A DNA stretch of 60,248 nucleotides from an uncultured Campylobacter sp. (GTDB lineage Bacteria > Campylobacterota > Campylobacteria > Campylobacterales > Campylobacteraceae). The notes under the pieces are model-generated. The model made no database searches. It saw nothing but the letters and a program-made list of their open reading frames with translations, and was not told where the DNA came from. A program made the position numbers and the translations under genes. The stretch is from positions 1 to 60,248 of the forward strand of contig NZ_CALLWC010000037.1 of assembly GCF_938015785.1 (NCBI RefSeq), written 5' to 3'. Positions 15,564 through 23,610 of the stretch are shown one piece after another. How positions within the stretch are numbered: position 1 is the stretch's first letter; each line of letters opens with the position of its first letter.

Positions 15564-18410
15564 TTAACCTCGCTTGTTTTTCCTCGTGCTTTTAATCTGT
15601 GCTAGCTCCTGCGCCAAAAATTCCCCCGTGTAGCTACCGGTCTTTTTGAAATCTTTCGCAAGCTTTTCTGGGGTGCCGCAAGCGACGATCTGTCCGCCGC
15701 CCTCGCCGCCCTCGGGTCCCATATCGATGATGTAATCGCAATTTTTGATGACGTCCAAATTGTGCTCGATCACAAAGACGGAATTTCCCAGATCGACCAA
15801 ATGATGCAGCACCGCTACCAGGCGATCTACGTCTGCAAAATGTAGCCCCGTCGTGGGCTCGTCTAGGATATAGAGCGTGTTGCCCGTGTCGGTGCGGCTT
15901 AGCTCCTTGGCGAGCTTGACGCGCTGTGCTTCGCCGCCGCTAAGCGTAGTGGCGGGCTGGCCTAGCGAAACGTAGCCGAGCCCGACGTCCGCGAGCGTCT
16001 TTAGCTTTTGATAAATTTTAGGCACGGCTTTGAAAAACTCGAGCGCCTCGTCGATACTCATCGCCAAAACGTCGGCTATGCTTTTGTTTTTGTATAAAAT
16101 TTCAAGCGTCTGCGCATTGTATCTCGTGCCGTGACACACGTCGCAAACGACGCTGATATCGGGCAGGAAGTGCATCTCGATCGTGATCTCGCCCTCGCCC
16201 GCGCATTTTTCGCAGCGCCCGCCCTTGACGTTGAAGCTGAAGCGGCCGATCTTGTATCCGCGCAGCTGCGCTTCCTTCGTCGCGGCAAAAAGCGCGCGGA
16301 TCTCGTCCATCACCCCCGTGTAGGTCGCGGGGTTGCTGCGCGGGGTGCGTCCGATCGGGGTTTGATCCAGGTAGATCACTTTATCCAGGCTATCAAGCCC
16401 CGAAATTTTAGCGTCCTTTACCGCGTGCACTTTCCTCGCGCGATTTAGCTCCTCAAGTGCCGTCGGCAGGATGGTTTGCAGCACCAAGGAGCTCTTGCCG
16501 CTGCCGCTAACGCCCGTGATGCCGACTAAATTTCGCAGCGGAAATTTTGCGCAAAGGCCGTGGATGTTATTGATATTTACGTTTTTGATACTTAGCCAAA
16601 GCTCTTGTTTGCGGTGCTTTTGGTAGTTTATCTCCTTTTGGTTATTCAAATACAGCGCGGTTTGCGTATTACTTTTAAGCAGATGCGCGACGTCTCCTGC
16701 GAATACGACCTCGCCGCCTAGATTGCCCGCTCCGGGGCCGATATCCACGACGAAGTCTGCCGCCTCGATCGTCTTTTTATCGTGCTCTACGACGATTACG
16801 GAATTTCCCTTTTCTTGCAAGCTTCGCAGCGTCTTGATGAGCTTTTGCGTATCGCGCTCGTGAAGCCCGATGCTAGGCTCGTCGAGTACATACATCACGC
16901 CGCTAAGACCAGAGCCGATCTGGCTTGCGATACGGATACGCTGTGCCTCGCCGCCGCTGATGGTGCGCGCATCACGCCCCAGCGTGAGGTATCCAAGCCC
17001 CACATCCTTTAAGAAAAACAGCCGCTCGTTGATCTCTTTTAGGATTGGCGCAGCGATCTGCGCGTCCTTTTCGCTTAAATTTGAAAACCGCTTCTCGTCG
17101 CTGAAAAATTCCACGCAGTCTGCAATACTCATATTTATCACGTCGCCGATGCCTTTCCCCGCGACCTTTACGGCTAGGCTTTCCGGGCGCAGGCGCAGCC
17201 CGCTGCAGTCTGGGCAGATTTTTTCGCTCATATACTCGTCCAGATCGCTTTCGTTTTTGAGCAGATCGTAGGCGTATTTGATCGCGCCCTCAAATTTACG
17301 CACGAGCTTATGTTTTTTCCAGTAAAAATCGATCTCTTTGACGCTGCCGTAAAGAATCAGCTTTTTTTGCTCCTCGCTTAAATTTGCATACGGGATTTTT
17401 ACGTTTATGCCGTTTGCCTCGCAAAATCCGAGCAGAAATTTATAATAATAGCTCTTGTTAAATCCCGACATCACTTTAATCGCGCCGCCCTCGATCGAGG
17501 CGTTTTCGTTGATGATCTTACCTAGATCGAGGCTAAATTTTATCCCTAGCCCGTCGCAGCTCTCGCACGCGCCCTTTGGGGAGTTGAAGCTAAACGCGAG
17601 CGGTTCGAGCGGCTTGAATGAAATTTTACAATCAAAGCACGCCATATGCTCGCTGTAGTGGATCAGGCTCTGAGTGAGCCCAAGCTCGGCGGCGTTTGCG
17701 ATCTCCACCTCAAGCTCGCCGAAGCTGAGCTTGAGCGCTTTTTCGACGTCGCTTGCGATACGGATGGAATTTTCCTCGTCGATGGTCGTGCGGTCGATGA
17801 TGACCTTGATCGAGTGCTTTTTCGTCTTGCTTAGCTCGATCTCCTCGTCCAGTCGCACCAGCACGCCGTCGATCTGAGCGCGCACGTAGCCCTGCTCGCG
17901 CAAGCTTTGCAACATATCGGCGAAGCTGCCCTTTTTCTCGCGCACCAAAGGCGCGCCTAAGATCACTTTAGCGCCGCGCGGCAGTTTCATAATCTCGGCG
18001 ATGATGTCGCTGGAGCTCATCTTTGAGATCGGCTTGCCGCATTTGTGGCAGTGCTGTACCCCCACGCGCGCATAAAGCAGTCTCAGATAGTCGTAAATTT
18101 CGGTGATCGTGCCCACCGTCGAGCGCGGATTTTTCGACGTCGTTTTTTGATCGATCGCGATCGCAGGCGTCAGACCGTCGATCTTATCGACGTCGGGCTT
18201 GCCTACGCGGTCCAAAAACTGCCTAGCGTAGCTGCTTAGGCTCTCGACGTATCTGCGCTGCCCCTCGGCATATAGCGTATCAAACGCCAGCGTGCTCTTG
18301 CCGCTGCCGCTGAGACCTGTAAAAACGACGAGTTTATCCTTTGGAATTTGCAAATTTATATTTTTCAGATTGTGTTCGCGTGCGCCTGTGATGGTGATGA
18401 GATCGTTCAT
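15564..18410 (-). CDS. uvrA: Excinuclease ABC subunit A (UvrA), 948 aa
   Basis: Damage-recognition ATPase of nucleotide excision repair. It has two ABC modules: Walker A GLSGSGKS at 32-39 and GVSGSGKS in the second half. Two ABC signature regions (LSGGEAQR, and TISGGEAQRIRIA in the first half) and Cys-x2-Cys zinc modules (CHKCGK, CEKCAGEGE ... CDVCHGTRYN) are present. Length is normal. I start at ATG 18410, where AAGGGCG is well spaced, rather than a TTG six codons upstream. It is followed at 21 bases by the repeat-tailed membrane gene. A TATAAT at 18440-18445 precedes it. Confidence 0.97.
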   Translation of the reverse strand: MNDLITITGAREHNLKNINLQIPKDKLVVFTGLSGSGKSTLAFDTLYAEGQRRYVESLSSYARQFLDRVGKPDVDKIDGLTPAIAIDQKTTSKNPRSTVGTITEIYDYLRLLYARVGVQHCHKCGKPISKMSSSDIIAEIMKLPRGAKVILGAPLVREKKGSFADMLQSLREQGYVRAQIDGVLVRLDEEIELSKTKKHSIKVIIDRTTIDEENSIRIASDVEKALKLSFGELEVEIANAAELGLTQSLIHYSEHMACFDCKISFKPLEPLAFSFNSPKGACESCDGLGIKFSLDLGKIINENASIEGGAIKVMSGFNKSYYYKFLLGFCEANGINVKIPYANLSEEQKKLILYGSVKEIDFYWKKHKLVRKFEGAIKYAYDLLKNESDLDEYMSEKICPDCSGLRLRPESLAVKVAGKGIGDVINMSIADCVEFFSDEKRFSNLSEKDAQIAAPILKEINERLFFLKDVGLGYLTLGRDARTISGGEAQRIRIASQIGSGLSGVMYVLDEPSIGLHERDTQKLIKTLRSLQEKGNSVIVVEHDKKTIEAADFVVDIGPGAGNLGGEVVFAGDVAHLLKSNTQTALYLNNQKEINYQKHRKQELWLSIKNVNINNIHGLCAKFPLRNLVGITGVSGSGKSSLVLQTILPTALEELNRARKVHAVKDAKISGLDSLDKVIYLDQTPIGRTPRSNPATYTGVMDEIRALFAATKEAQLRGYKIGRFSFNVKGGRCEKCAGEGEITIEMHFLPDISVVCDVCHGTRYNAQTLEILYKNKSIADVLAMSIDEALEFFKAVPKIYQKLKTLADVGLGYVSLGQPATTLSGGEAQRVKLAKELSRTDTGNTLYILDEPTTGLHFADVDRLVAVLHHLVDLGNSVFVIEHNLDVIKNCDYIIDMGPEGGEGGGQIVACGTPEKLAKDFKKTGSYTGEFLAQELAQIKSTRKNKRG

Positions 18411-18439
18411 TTTCGCCCTTTTGTGCAAATTAATCTTAC

Positions 18440-18445
18440 ATTATA
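18440..18445 (-). promoter_or_regulatory. -10 box TATAAT of uvrA
   Basis: On the minus strand the sequence is GCTATAATGTAAG, 30 bases before the uvrA ATG. It lies in the short divergent gap to the nucleoside phosphorylase-like gene. Confidence 0.55.
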
Positions 18446-18484
18446 GCTCAAATTGTTAAAATTGCGCTTTTGGAAGGGGCGGCG

Positions 18485-19549
18485 ATGATACTAATCTGCA
18501 CGGCTTTGCGCTGCGAAGCCCAAGCGATAATCGAGAGTTTTAAACTTACGCGTAGCGGCGATCTATTCGCAGGCGAGCAGATGCTTTTATATATCTGCGG
18601 CGTGAGATTCGGAGCTAAATTTAAAGCGGGCGCTGCAGGCGGCATAGAAATAGAATTTAAGAGCGAACCCGGCGCGGAATTTATTTGCCGTGCCGATACA
18701 GACGCAGAATTCGGGCGTAAGCTTCGCAGGGATCGGCGCGGCGCGGGCGCAAAATTTGAGCATTCTTCGGACGCGGGCGCACTCTGCGGCGTCGATGCAG
18801 AAACTGGCTTCGCGCAAAATGCAGCTAAAAATTTTAAAATTTCATATTTTAGCTCCACGAAAAATTCAGAGCGCTTAGGCGAAATTTTATTTTCGCGGCG
18901 CGTGGACTTTGCGCTAAACATAGGCGTCTGCGGCTGCGAGGATAAAGGCGTGCAAATCGGCGAGGCATTTTACTTTGACGGCACGGCAGCGCAGGAATTT
19001 TGCGGCGAGGACGGATCGGAGCTTTACGGCTTGCAGTCAATGGGGCGCGGCGTGCAGGCTCAAAAAATTCAAAATTTCCGCTCGCAGACATTTTGCGGCG
19101 CGAGTTTGGACTGCAAGCTACGGGCAAATTTAATCTGCGTGAACGAGTCTAAAATTTTAAACGCAGCGGAGCAGACCGATGTGGAAAATTTCGCAGCGAT
19201 CAATGTATGCGGCGAGATAAACGCACAAGCCGTAACGCAAAGGGCGAACGATGCAGCAGATACAAAAAATTTCACGCACGACGCGGTGTGGACCGCAGCG
19301 CGCGCAACACAAAATACGCCGTGCACGGCAAAAGATGCTACCCGCGGGCGCGCAAATCGCGATATCAGGCTTTACGATATGGAGAGCGCGCTTTTCGTGA
19401 GCGCTTGCGAGTGCGCGCGCGTGCCGTGGGCGATGATGAAGATCGTAAGCGATCATCTGCGCGGCGAGAGGCTTAGCAAAGGCTTCGTCTATGAGCTCGT
19501 AAAGGCGAGCCTACCGCAAATCCGCGCCGCGATAAAGGGTAAAATTTAA
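18485..19549 (+). CDS. Nucleoside phosphorylase-like protein with two long inserts, 354 aa
   Basis: Related to the PNP/UDP phosphorylase superfamily that includes MTA/SAH nucleosidase. The recognisable pieces are the N-terminus MILICTALRCEAQAI, the block VDFALNIGVCGCEDKGVQIGEAFY, and the C-terminus YDMESALFVSACECARVPWA ... KIVSDHLRGE, which carries the substrate-site Met-Glu and Asp. Between them lie two Ala/Asn/Lys-rich stretches (about 50-135 and 185-295) that normal members of about 200-240 residues lack. The inserts contain several AAATTT words. ATG 18485 is preferred over a TTG at 18470 because GGAAGGGG fits it. The substrate is unknown; it could be inactive if the inserts disturb folding. 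Confidence 0.65.
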   Translation: MILICTALRCEAQAIIESFKLTRSGDLFAGEQMLLYICGVRFGAKFKAGAAGGIEIEFKSEPGAEFICRADTDAEFGRKLRRDRRGAGAKFEHSSDAGALCGVDAETGFAQNAAKNFKISYFSSTKNSERLGEILFSRRVDFALNIGVCGCEDKGVQIGEAFYFDGTAAQEFCGEDGSELYGLQSMGRGVQAQKIQNFRSQTFCGASLDCKLRANLICVNESKILNAAEQTDVENFAAINVCGEINAQAVTQRANDAADTKNFTHDAVWTAARATQNTPCTAKDATRGRANRDIRLYDMESALFVSACECARVPWAMMKIVSDHLRGERLSKGFVYELVKASLPQIRAAIKGKI

Positions 19550-19652
19550 CTATGGATGCGTGCGCAAAAAACCGAGCCGAGAGATAAATTTCGGCTTCAT
19601 ATGCCGAATACGACGCGGAATTTGAAGGCATTGCGGAGGCGTAGGAGAAACG

Positions 19653-20132
19653 ATGAAAATAAAAGACTCTTATCTGTATTTTGCCCTCTTGGCGTGCGCA
19701 TGCATCGCGGCTTGCGCGTATGCCGTAGCGGATCTGTTCGCAGATCCGCCCTCGCTAGTCTTTTTAGCCCTTTTGCTCGCATTTGCCTGTATCGGGCTAT
19801 GGCTGAAAGACGCTCTAATAGGCGCGCGCTACCTATTTTACTGCGTCTGCGTGCAACTACTCTTTGCAGCGGCCATTTTCGCCGCCCTTAAATTCCCCGC
19901 CATGGCGCAGTTTGTGCGCAGTATTGAGATAGGCACCGGCGGCACCGGCATACCGCTAGGCATCATTCTACTCGTGCTGCCCGCGTTTTTCTGCGCCCTG
20001 CCGTATTACTACCGAACGGGCGTCAAAAAAATCCCGCAAAAGCTCATACTCGGCGGAATTTTGATCCTAAACGTCGCTATTACGCTAGCTTACGCCTTCT
20101 ATTTCGAGCGACTATTCTGCGGCGCGATCTGA
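19653..20132 (+). CDS. Four-helix membrane protein, 159 aa
   Basis: Not recognised. Four hydrophobic segments are visible (about 7-28, 33-52, 60-82 and 100-120), with a fifth near 130-150. The loop FVRSIEIGTGGTGIPLG separates the halves. Cys-rich first helix (ACACIAACAYA). It begins at an ATG with GGAGGCGTAGGAG upstream. The 100-base gap from the previous gene has no clear promoter, so it may be cotranscribed. No transport motif is seen. Confidence 0.6.
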   Translation: MKIKDSYLYFALLACACIAACAYAVADLFADPPSLVFLALLLAFACIGLWLKDALIGARYLFYCVCVQLLFAAAIFAALKFPAMAQFVRSIEIGTGGTGIPLGIILLVLPAFFCALPYYYRTGVKKIPQKLILGGILILNVAITLAYAFYFERLFCGAI

Positions 20133-20171
20133 AATTTCAACGATTTTCAGTGACGACGCGCGAAATTTAAG

Positions 20172-20177
20172 TATAAT
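20172..20177 (+). promoter_or_regulatory. -10 box TATAAT for the 20206 gene
   Basis: A perfect TATAAT in AAGTATAATTTGC lies 28 bases ahead of the ATG at 20206. Confidence 0.5.
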
Positions 20178-20205
20178 TTGCAAAATTTAAACGAAGCGGA
20201 GCAAG

Positions 20206-21480
20206 ATGACGGAGGCGAAAAAGGAGTTAGGCACGCAGTTTGGCGTGAATCTGAGCGAGCGATCAAGCGCGTTTTTGGGCACGCTATTTGATAAATTTCA
20301 CTTTTCATTTCAGCAAAAAAAGCAGCTAGCGGAGTTTGCGAGCGATTTTGAGGCGTGGGACGAGGCGCCAATTTATGAGCTACTTACAAGCGAGCAGTGC
20401 GGGCTAAATTTTAATAAAGCCAAATTTAATAAAGCAGGGAAAGTTCCAAGCGGCGAGCAAATTTTTAATTTCGTGCGCGAGGCTCGGCTGGAGCTTAAGT
20501 CGCGCCCGCACTCGTATGCGAGCTTCAAAAGCGACTACGAGCCGAAAAAATTTGAAATTTCCTCCTTTCGCGCAGAGCGCATCGCTCTAGGTCGCTGTCC
20601 GGTGGCGAGCGAAAACACGCGCTGCTGCAATCTGCTGACGCTCGATGCAGTTAATTCGTGCGGCTTTGACTGCTCGTATTGCGCGATCGGCTCCTTTTAC
20701 AAGCACGGGAAAATCGGCTTTGACGAAAATTTCGCGGCAAATTTAGCGCGGCTGCGACTCGATCCCGCGCGCAGCTACCACATCGGCACGGGTCAGAGCT
20801 CCGACTCGCTTATGTGGGGCGATCGCTTCGGCATTTTAAGCGCGCTAACGGACTTTGCGGCGCGGCATCAAAACGTGATTTTGGAGCTTAAAAGCAAGTC
20901 GAACAATATTAAGTTTTTCCTGCAGCGCGAGATCCCACGCAATCTCATCGTTACATTTTCGTTAAATACGCCCGCGATCATTGCGAACGAGGAGCATCTA
21001 AGCGCGAGCCTGGATGCGCGGCTCGCGGCAGCCGAAGCGCTTGCGGCACGCGGCATTTTGGTGGGTTTTCACCTCCACCCGATGGTTTGGTACGAGGGGT
21101 GGCGGAGTGATTACGGCGCGCTTTTTGAGCAGCTGCTGCGCCGCTTCGATCCAAGCGGCGTCGCGATGGTCTCGCTCGGCACGCTTACTTTCATCAAGCC
21201 CGTCGTCAAGAAGCTGCGCTCTCGCGGGCTGCGGAGCAAAATTTTACAGATGCCCCTTGCGGACGCGAACGGCAAGCTGTCCTACCCGCCGCAGATCAAG
21301 CGCGAGCTTTTTAAATTTGCCGCGGACGCGCTTTTGCCGTGGCGCGAGCGGGTGTTTTTCTACCTCTGCATGGAGGATGCGAGCCTGTGGCGCGAGGTCT
21401 TGGGCTGCGAGTACGAAAGCAACGACGCGTTTGAGGAGGCGATGAAGGCGGCGTATTTCGCAAAGATACGGCGGCGCTAG
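20206..21480 (+). CDS. Spore photoproduct lyase-like radical SAM protein, 424 aa
   Basis: Radical SAM enzyme of the SPL/DNA-repair-photolyase-like family. The cluster motif is CGFDCSYC (Cys152, Cys156, Cys159) after LLTLDAVNSC. Downstream blocks include HIGTGQSSDSLMWGDR, NLIVTFSLNTPAII and GFHLHPMVWYEGW, which match SPL-type proteins. Classic SPL repairs the spore photoproduct in endospore formers. Homologs in non-spore-formers have unknown targets, though DNA repair is plausible next to uvrA and a glycosylase-like gene. The N-terminal 110 residues are a helical extension. The start ATG has GCGGAGC upstream and a TATAAT at 20172. Confidence 0.8.
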   Translation: MTEAKKELGTQFGVNLSERSSAFLGTLFDKFHFSFQQKKQLAEFASDFEAWDEAPIYELLTSEQCGLNFNKAKFNKAGKVPSGEQIFNFVREARLELKSRPHSYASFKSDYEPKKFEISSFRAERIALGRCPVASENTRCCNLLTLDAVNSCGFDCSYCAIGSFYKHGKIGFDENFAANLARLRLDPARSYHIGTGQSSDSLMWGDRFGILSALTDFAARHQNVILELKSKSNNIKFFLQREIPRNLIVTFSLNTPAIIANEEHLSASLDARLAAAEALAARGILVGFHLHPMVWYEGWRSDYGALFEQLLRRFDPSGVAMVSLGTLTFIKPVVKKLRSRGLRSKILQMPLADANGKLSYPPQIKRELFKFAADALLPWRERVFFYLCMEDASLWREVLGCEYESNDAFEEAMKAAYFAKIRRR

Positions 21481-21843
21481 ACACGCTGTTTGTCGCAGAT
21501 GTCGCGGCCTGTGCCGGCTCGTATGTGGCGTCAAGGCACAGCGCGAAATTTGCGGCGAGCTAGCGGTTAAAATTTAGCGGCGCGCCGAGTTTTATAAAAT
21601 TAAATTTTATAAATCGTGCGGGACGGACACGGCGAGCAGCGATAAAATTTTACAAAGCGGCGGCGCAGCAAAACGCCCGCGGGCTAAATTTAAAATTTTA
21701 CCCGGCAAAGTCGCGGCGCGGTTTAAATAATCCGCGTAAATTTAGCGGCGGACACAATGAGCAAAGAAAATTTAGCGCAGCGAAATTTACGTGACGCGCT
21801 AAATTTAACGCGCCGAAGCGGCATAAAATTTAAAGGAGAAAAG
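21481..21843. other. 363-base gap with AAATTT-rich sequence
   Basis: No gene is seen. The region alternates GC-rich runs with AAATTT, TAAAATTTTA and similar AT palindromes. The open frame running into the SDR gene from 21757 is judged non-coding, because AAGGAG sits directly before the ATG at 21844 and the Rossmann fold starts there. Confidence 0.55.
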
Positions 21844-22512
21844 ATGAAAGCATTGGTCACGGGCGCAAGCGGCGGTATCGGTAGCGCGGTTGCGGAGCTT
21901 TTGCGACAAAACGGCTATGAAATTTTAACGCTAAGCTCGCGCTTCGAGGATACGGACGCGCTGGCGAAGGAGTGCCGGACGCTGGCTGCGGCGCAAGGTA
22001 TTGACGCGCTGATTTTGTGCGCAGGTACGGCGAAATTTGCGCCGCTTGAAGCGATGAACGAGAGCGAAATTTTAAAAATTTTAAACGTAAATCTTGCCGC
22101 AAACATCATAATCACGCGGGCGCTTTTGCCGAATTTAAAGCGCAACTGCGCCCATATCATCGGCATTGGCTCGATCGAGGCGCTGCGGGCGAGCCGCTTT
22201 AGCGCGGTTTATAGCGCGAGCAAGGCGGGGCTGAGGGCGTTTCTGCTCTGTCTTTTTGAGGAAGCGCGCAAGCAGATCAGAGTAAGCTGTATCAACCCGG
22301 ACATCACCAAAACGCCCTTTTACGAGGATTTGAGCTTTGAGCCCGCAGATGATGAGGCGAGCTTCGTGGATGCGGGGGAGATCGCAAATTTCACGCTGCA
22401 AATTCTGCGCACGAAGTCCAACGTAAGCGAGTTTACGATCCGTCCGCAAATCGTAAATCTGCGGAAAAAATCAAAATTTAATCGCGAAGGAGGCGAGCTT
22501 GAAAATCGGTAA
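21844..22512 (+). CDS. Short-chain dehydrogenase/reductase, 222 aa
   Basis: NAD(P)-dependent oxidoreductase of the classical SDR fold. The nucleotide motif TGASGGIG is at residues 6-13. LCAGTA takes the place of the NAG motif. Active-site Tyr and Lys are in YSASKAG, with Ser in GSIEAL. INPDITKTPF is the usual post-active-site proline region. It is slightly short. Substrate unknown. The ATG is preceded by AAGGAG. Its end overlaps the start of the next gene by 14 bases, coupling it to the sequon-tailed protein pair. Confidence 0.85.
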   Translation: MKALVTGASGGIGSAVAELLRQNGYEILTLSSRFEDTDALAKECRTLAAAQGIDALILCAGTAKFAPLEAMNESEILKILNVNLAANIIITRALLPNLKRNCAHIIGIGSIEALRASRFSAVYSASKAGLRAFLLCLFEEARKQIRVSCINPDITKTPFYEDLSFEPADDEASFVDAGEIANFTLQILRTKSNVSEFTIRPQIVNLRKKSKFNREGGELENR

Positions 22513-23020
22513 AAGTCATGTTTTTGTGCTAGCTGTGGCGCTTCTTATTATTTATGCCGTGTTTGTAAGCGGTAGCGGCGGGTATTGTAGCGCGAGAGAA
22601 TTTTTTTCAGGCAGGCACGACGAAGAGGATGACGCTTGCATTGCTAAGCTGATAAAGCGCGCAGATGATGGAAATAGTTTTGCAGAAAGTAGGCTTAGAT
22701 ACCCAACTATGGAATATATCAAGCGAGTGTGCGAAAAGGGAGTGGAAAGCTTGGGTGAGCGAGAAAGATTTTATTTCGAGCGTTATAGTAAAGATCGTTG
22801 TAGCGCTTGGAGCTTTAAAACGCCCAAATCAAAGGGCAGCGAAGCAAATACGACAAGTAGCGGCGGTAATTTAGTGCGAGGTGATATGAACGCGACGGAC
22901 GGCGAGAGAAATTTAACTCGCGCCGAGGCAAACAACGGCGAAGTTGGCACCGCGAGCAGCAAGGCGGACACTACGAAGCGCGAAGGAAATTATACGGAAG
23001 AGCAAAATGCTGGGCGATAA
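22499..23020 (+). CDS. Membrane-anchored periplasmic protein with glycosylation-sequon tail, copy 1, 173 aa
   Basis: Family not recognised. TTG start with a strong GAAGGAGGCG site. The N-terminal hydrophobic segment at 8-26 should place the rest in the periplasm. The core (about 28-103) has four cysteines conserved in copy 2 (GYC, DACIAKLIKRAD, KRVCE, DRC), suggesting two disulfides. The tail (about 112-170) is Gly/Asn/Thr/Glu-rich and contains four D/E-x-N-x-S/T sequons (EANTT, DMNAT, ERNLT, EGNYT). The stop codon position used in copy 2 is CAA here, adding five residues. It is about 90 bases upstream of its tandem paralog. Confidence 0.75.
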   Translation: MKIGKSHVFVLAVALLIIYAVFVSGSGGYCSAREFFSGRHDEEDDACIAKLIKRADDGNSFAESRLRYPTMEYIKRVCEKGVESLGERERFYFERYSKDRCSAWSFKTPKSKGSEANTTSSGGNLVRGDMNATDGERNLTRAEANNGEVGTASSKADTTKREGNYTEEQNAGR

Positions 23021-23081
23021 GATTAGCTTTGAGGGCGATATCGTAAATTTTATGTCGTTGGTCAAATTTGTGAAAAAATGA
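23007..23081 (+). pseudogene. Remnant of a duplicated 5' end of the glycosylase-like gene
   Basis: ATG-CTG-GGC-GAT at 23007 copies the first four codons of the 23611 gene, at the same position relative to the end of copy 1 as 23611 has to copy 2. The frame then diverges and stops after 24 codons at 23079-23081. It overlaps copy 1 by 14 bases. I read it as debris from the duplication that produced copies 1 and 2. Confidence 0.55.
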
Positions 23082-23108
23082 GTTAAAATTTATTACTCAA
23101 GGAAAAAC

Positions 23109-23609
23109 ATGGTAAAAAAGAGATCTTTAAAAATAAAAGGAAGCATATCGATTGCCATAATCCTGCTTTGGGCTTATTTTTTGATTACGACGCTGGGCGG
23201 TGATAGATACTGTGGCGTATGGAATTATATCGCAAATAGTGAAGAGGATGACGCCTGCATCGCCAAGCTGATAAAGCGTGCAGACGCGGGTAGTGAATTG
23301 GCGCTCAATCGGCTTAGATACCCTAGCAAGGCGTATATCAAGCGCGTATGCGAAAGAGGAGTAGAAAACTTAGGCGAGCGAGAGAGATATTATTTCGAGC
23401 GTTTAGGTGTAGATCGTTGCGAAGCTTCAAATTTTAAAGATAACGAAGCAAACACGACGAGCAGCGGCGGTAATTTAGCGCGAGGCAATGCAAACGCAAC
23501 GGACGGCGAAGGAAATTTAACGCGCGCCGAGGCAAACAACGGCGAAGCCGACACTACGGACAGCAAAGCAAACATCGCGAAGCGCGAAGGAAATTCTACG
23601 GAAGAGTAA
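23109..23609 (+). CDS. Membrane-anchored periplasmic protein with glycosylation-sequon tail, copy 2, 166 aa
   Basis: Tandem paralog of the 22499 gene. It has the same design: signal anchor (about 13-29), four conserved cysteines in the core (RYC, DACIAKLIKRAD, KRVCE, DRC), and a Gly/Asn/Glu-rich tail. The N-terminal 35 residues differ from copy 1, while EEDDACIAKLIKRAD onward is nearly identical. Three tail sites fit D/E-x-N-x-S/T (EANTT, EGNLT, EGNST); a fourth (NANAT) has lost the acidic residue. The ATG is preceded by CAAGGAAAA. It ends two bases before the next ATG, so it is cotranscribed with the glycosylase-like gene. Confidence 0.75.
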   Translation: MVKKRSLKIKGSISIAIILLWAYFLITTLGGDRYCGVWNYIANSEEDDACIAKLIKRADAGSELALNRLRYPSKAYIKRVCERGVENLGERERYYFERLGVDRCEASNFKDNEANTTSSGGNLARGNANATDGEGNLTRAEANNGEADTTDSKANIAKREGNSTEE

Positions 23610-23610
23610 A

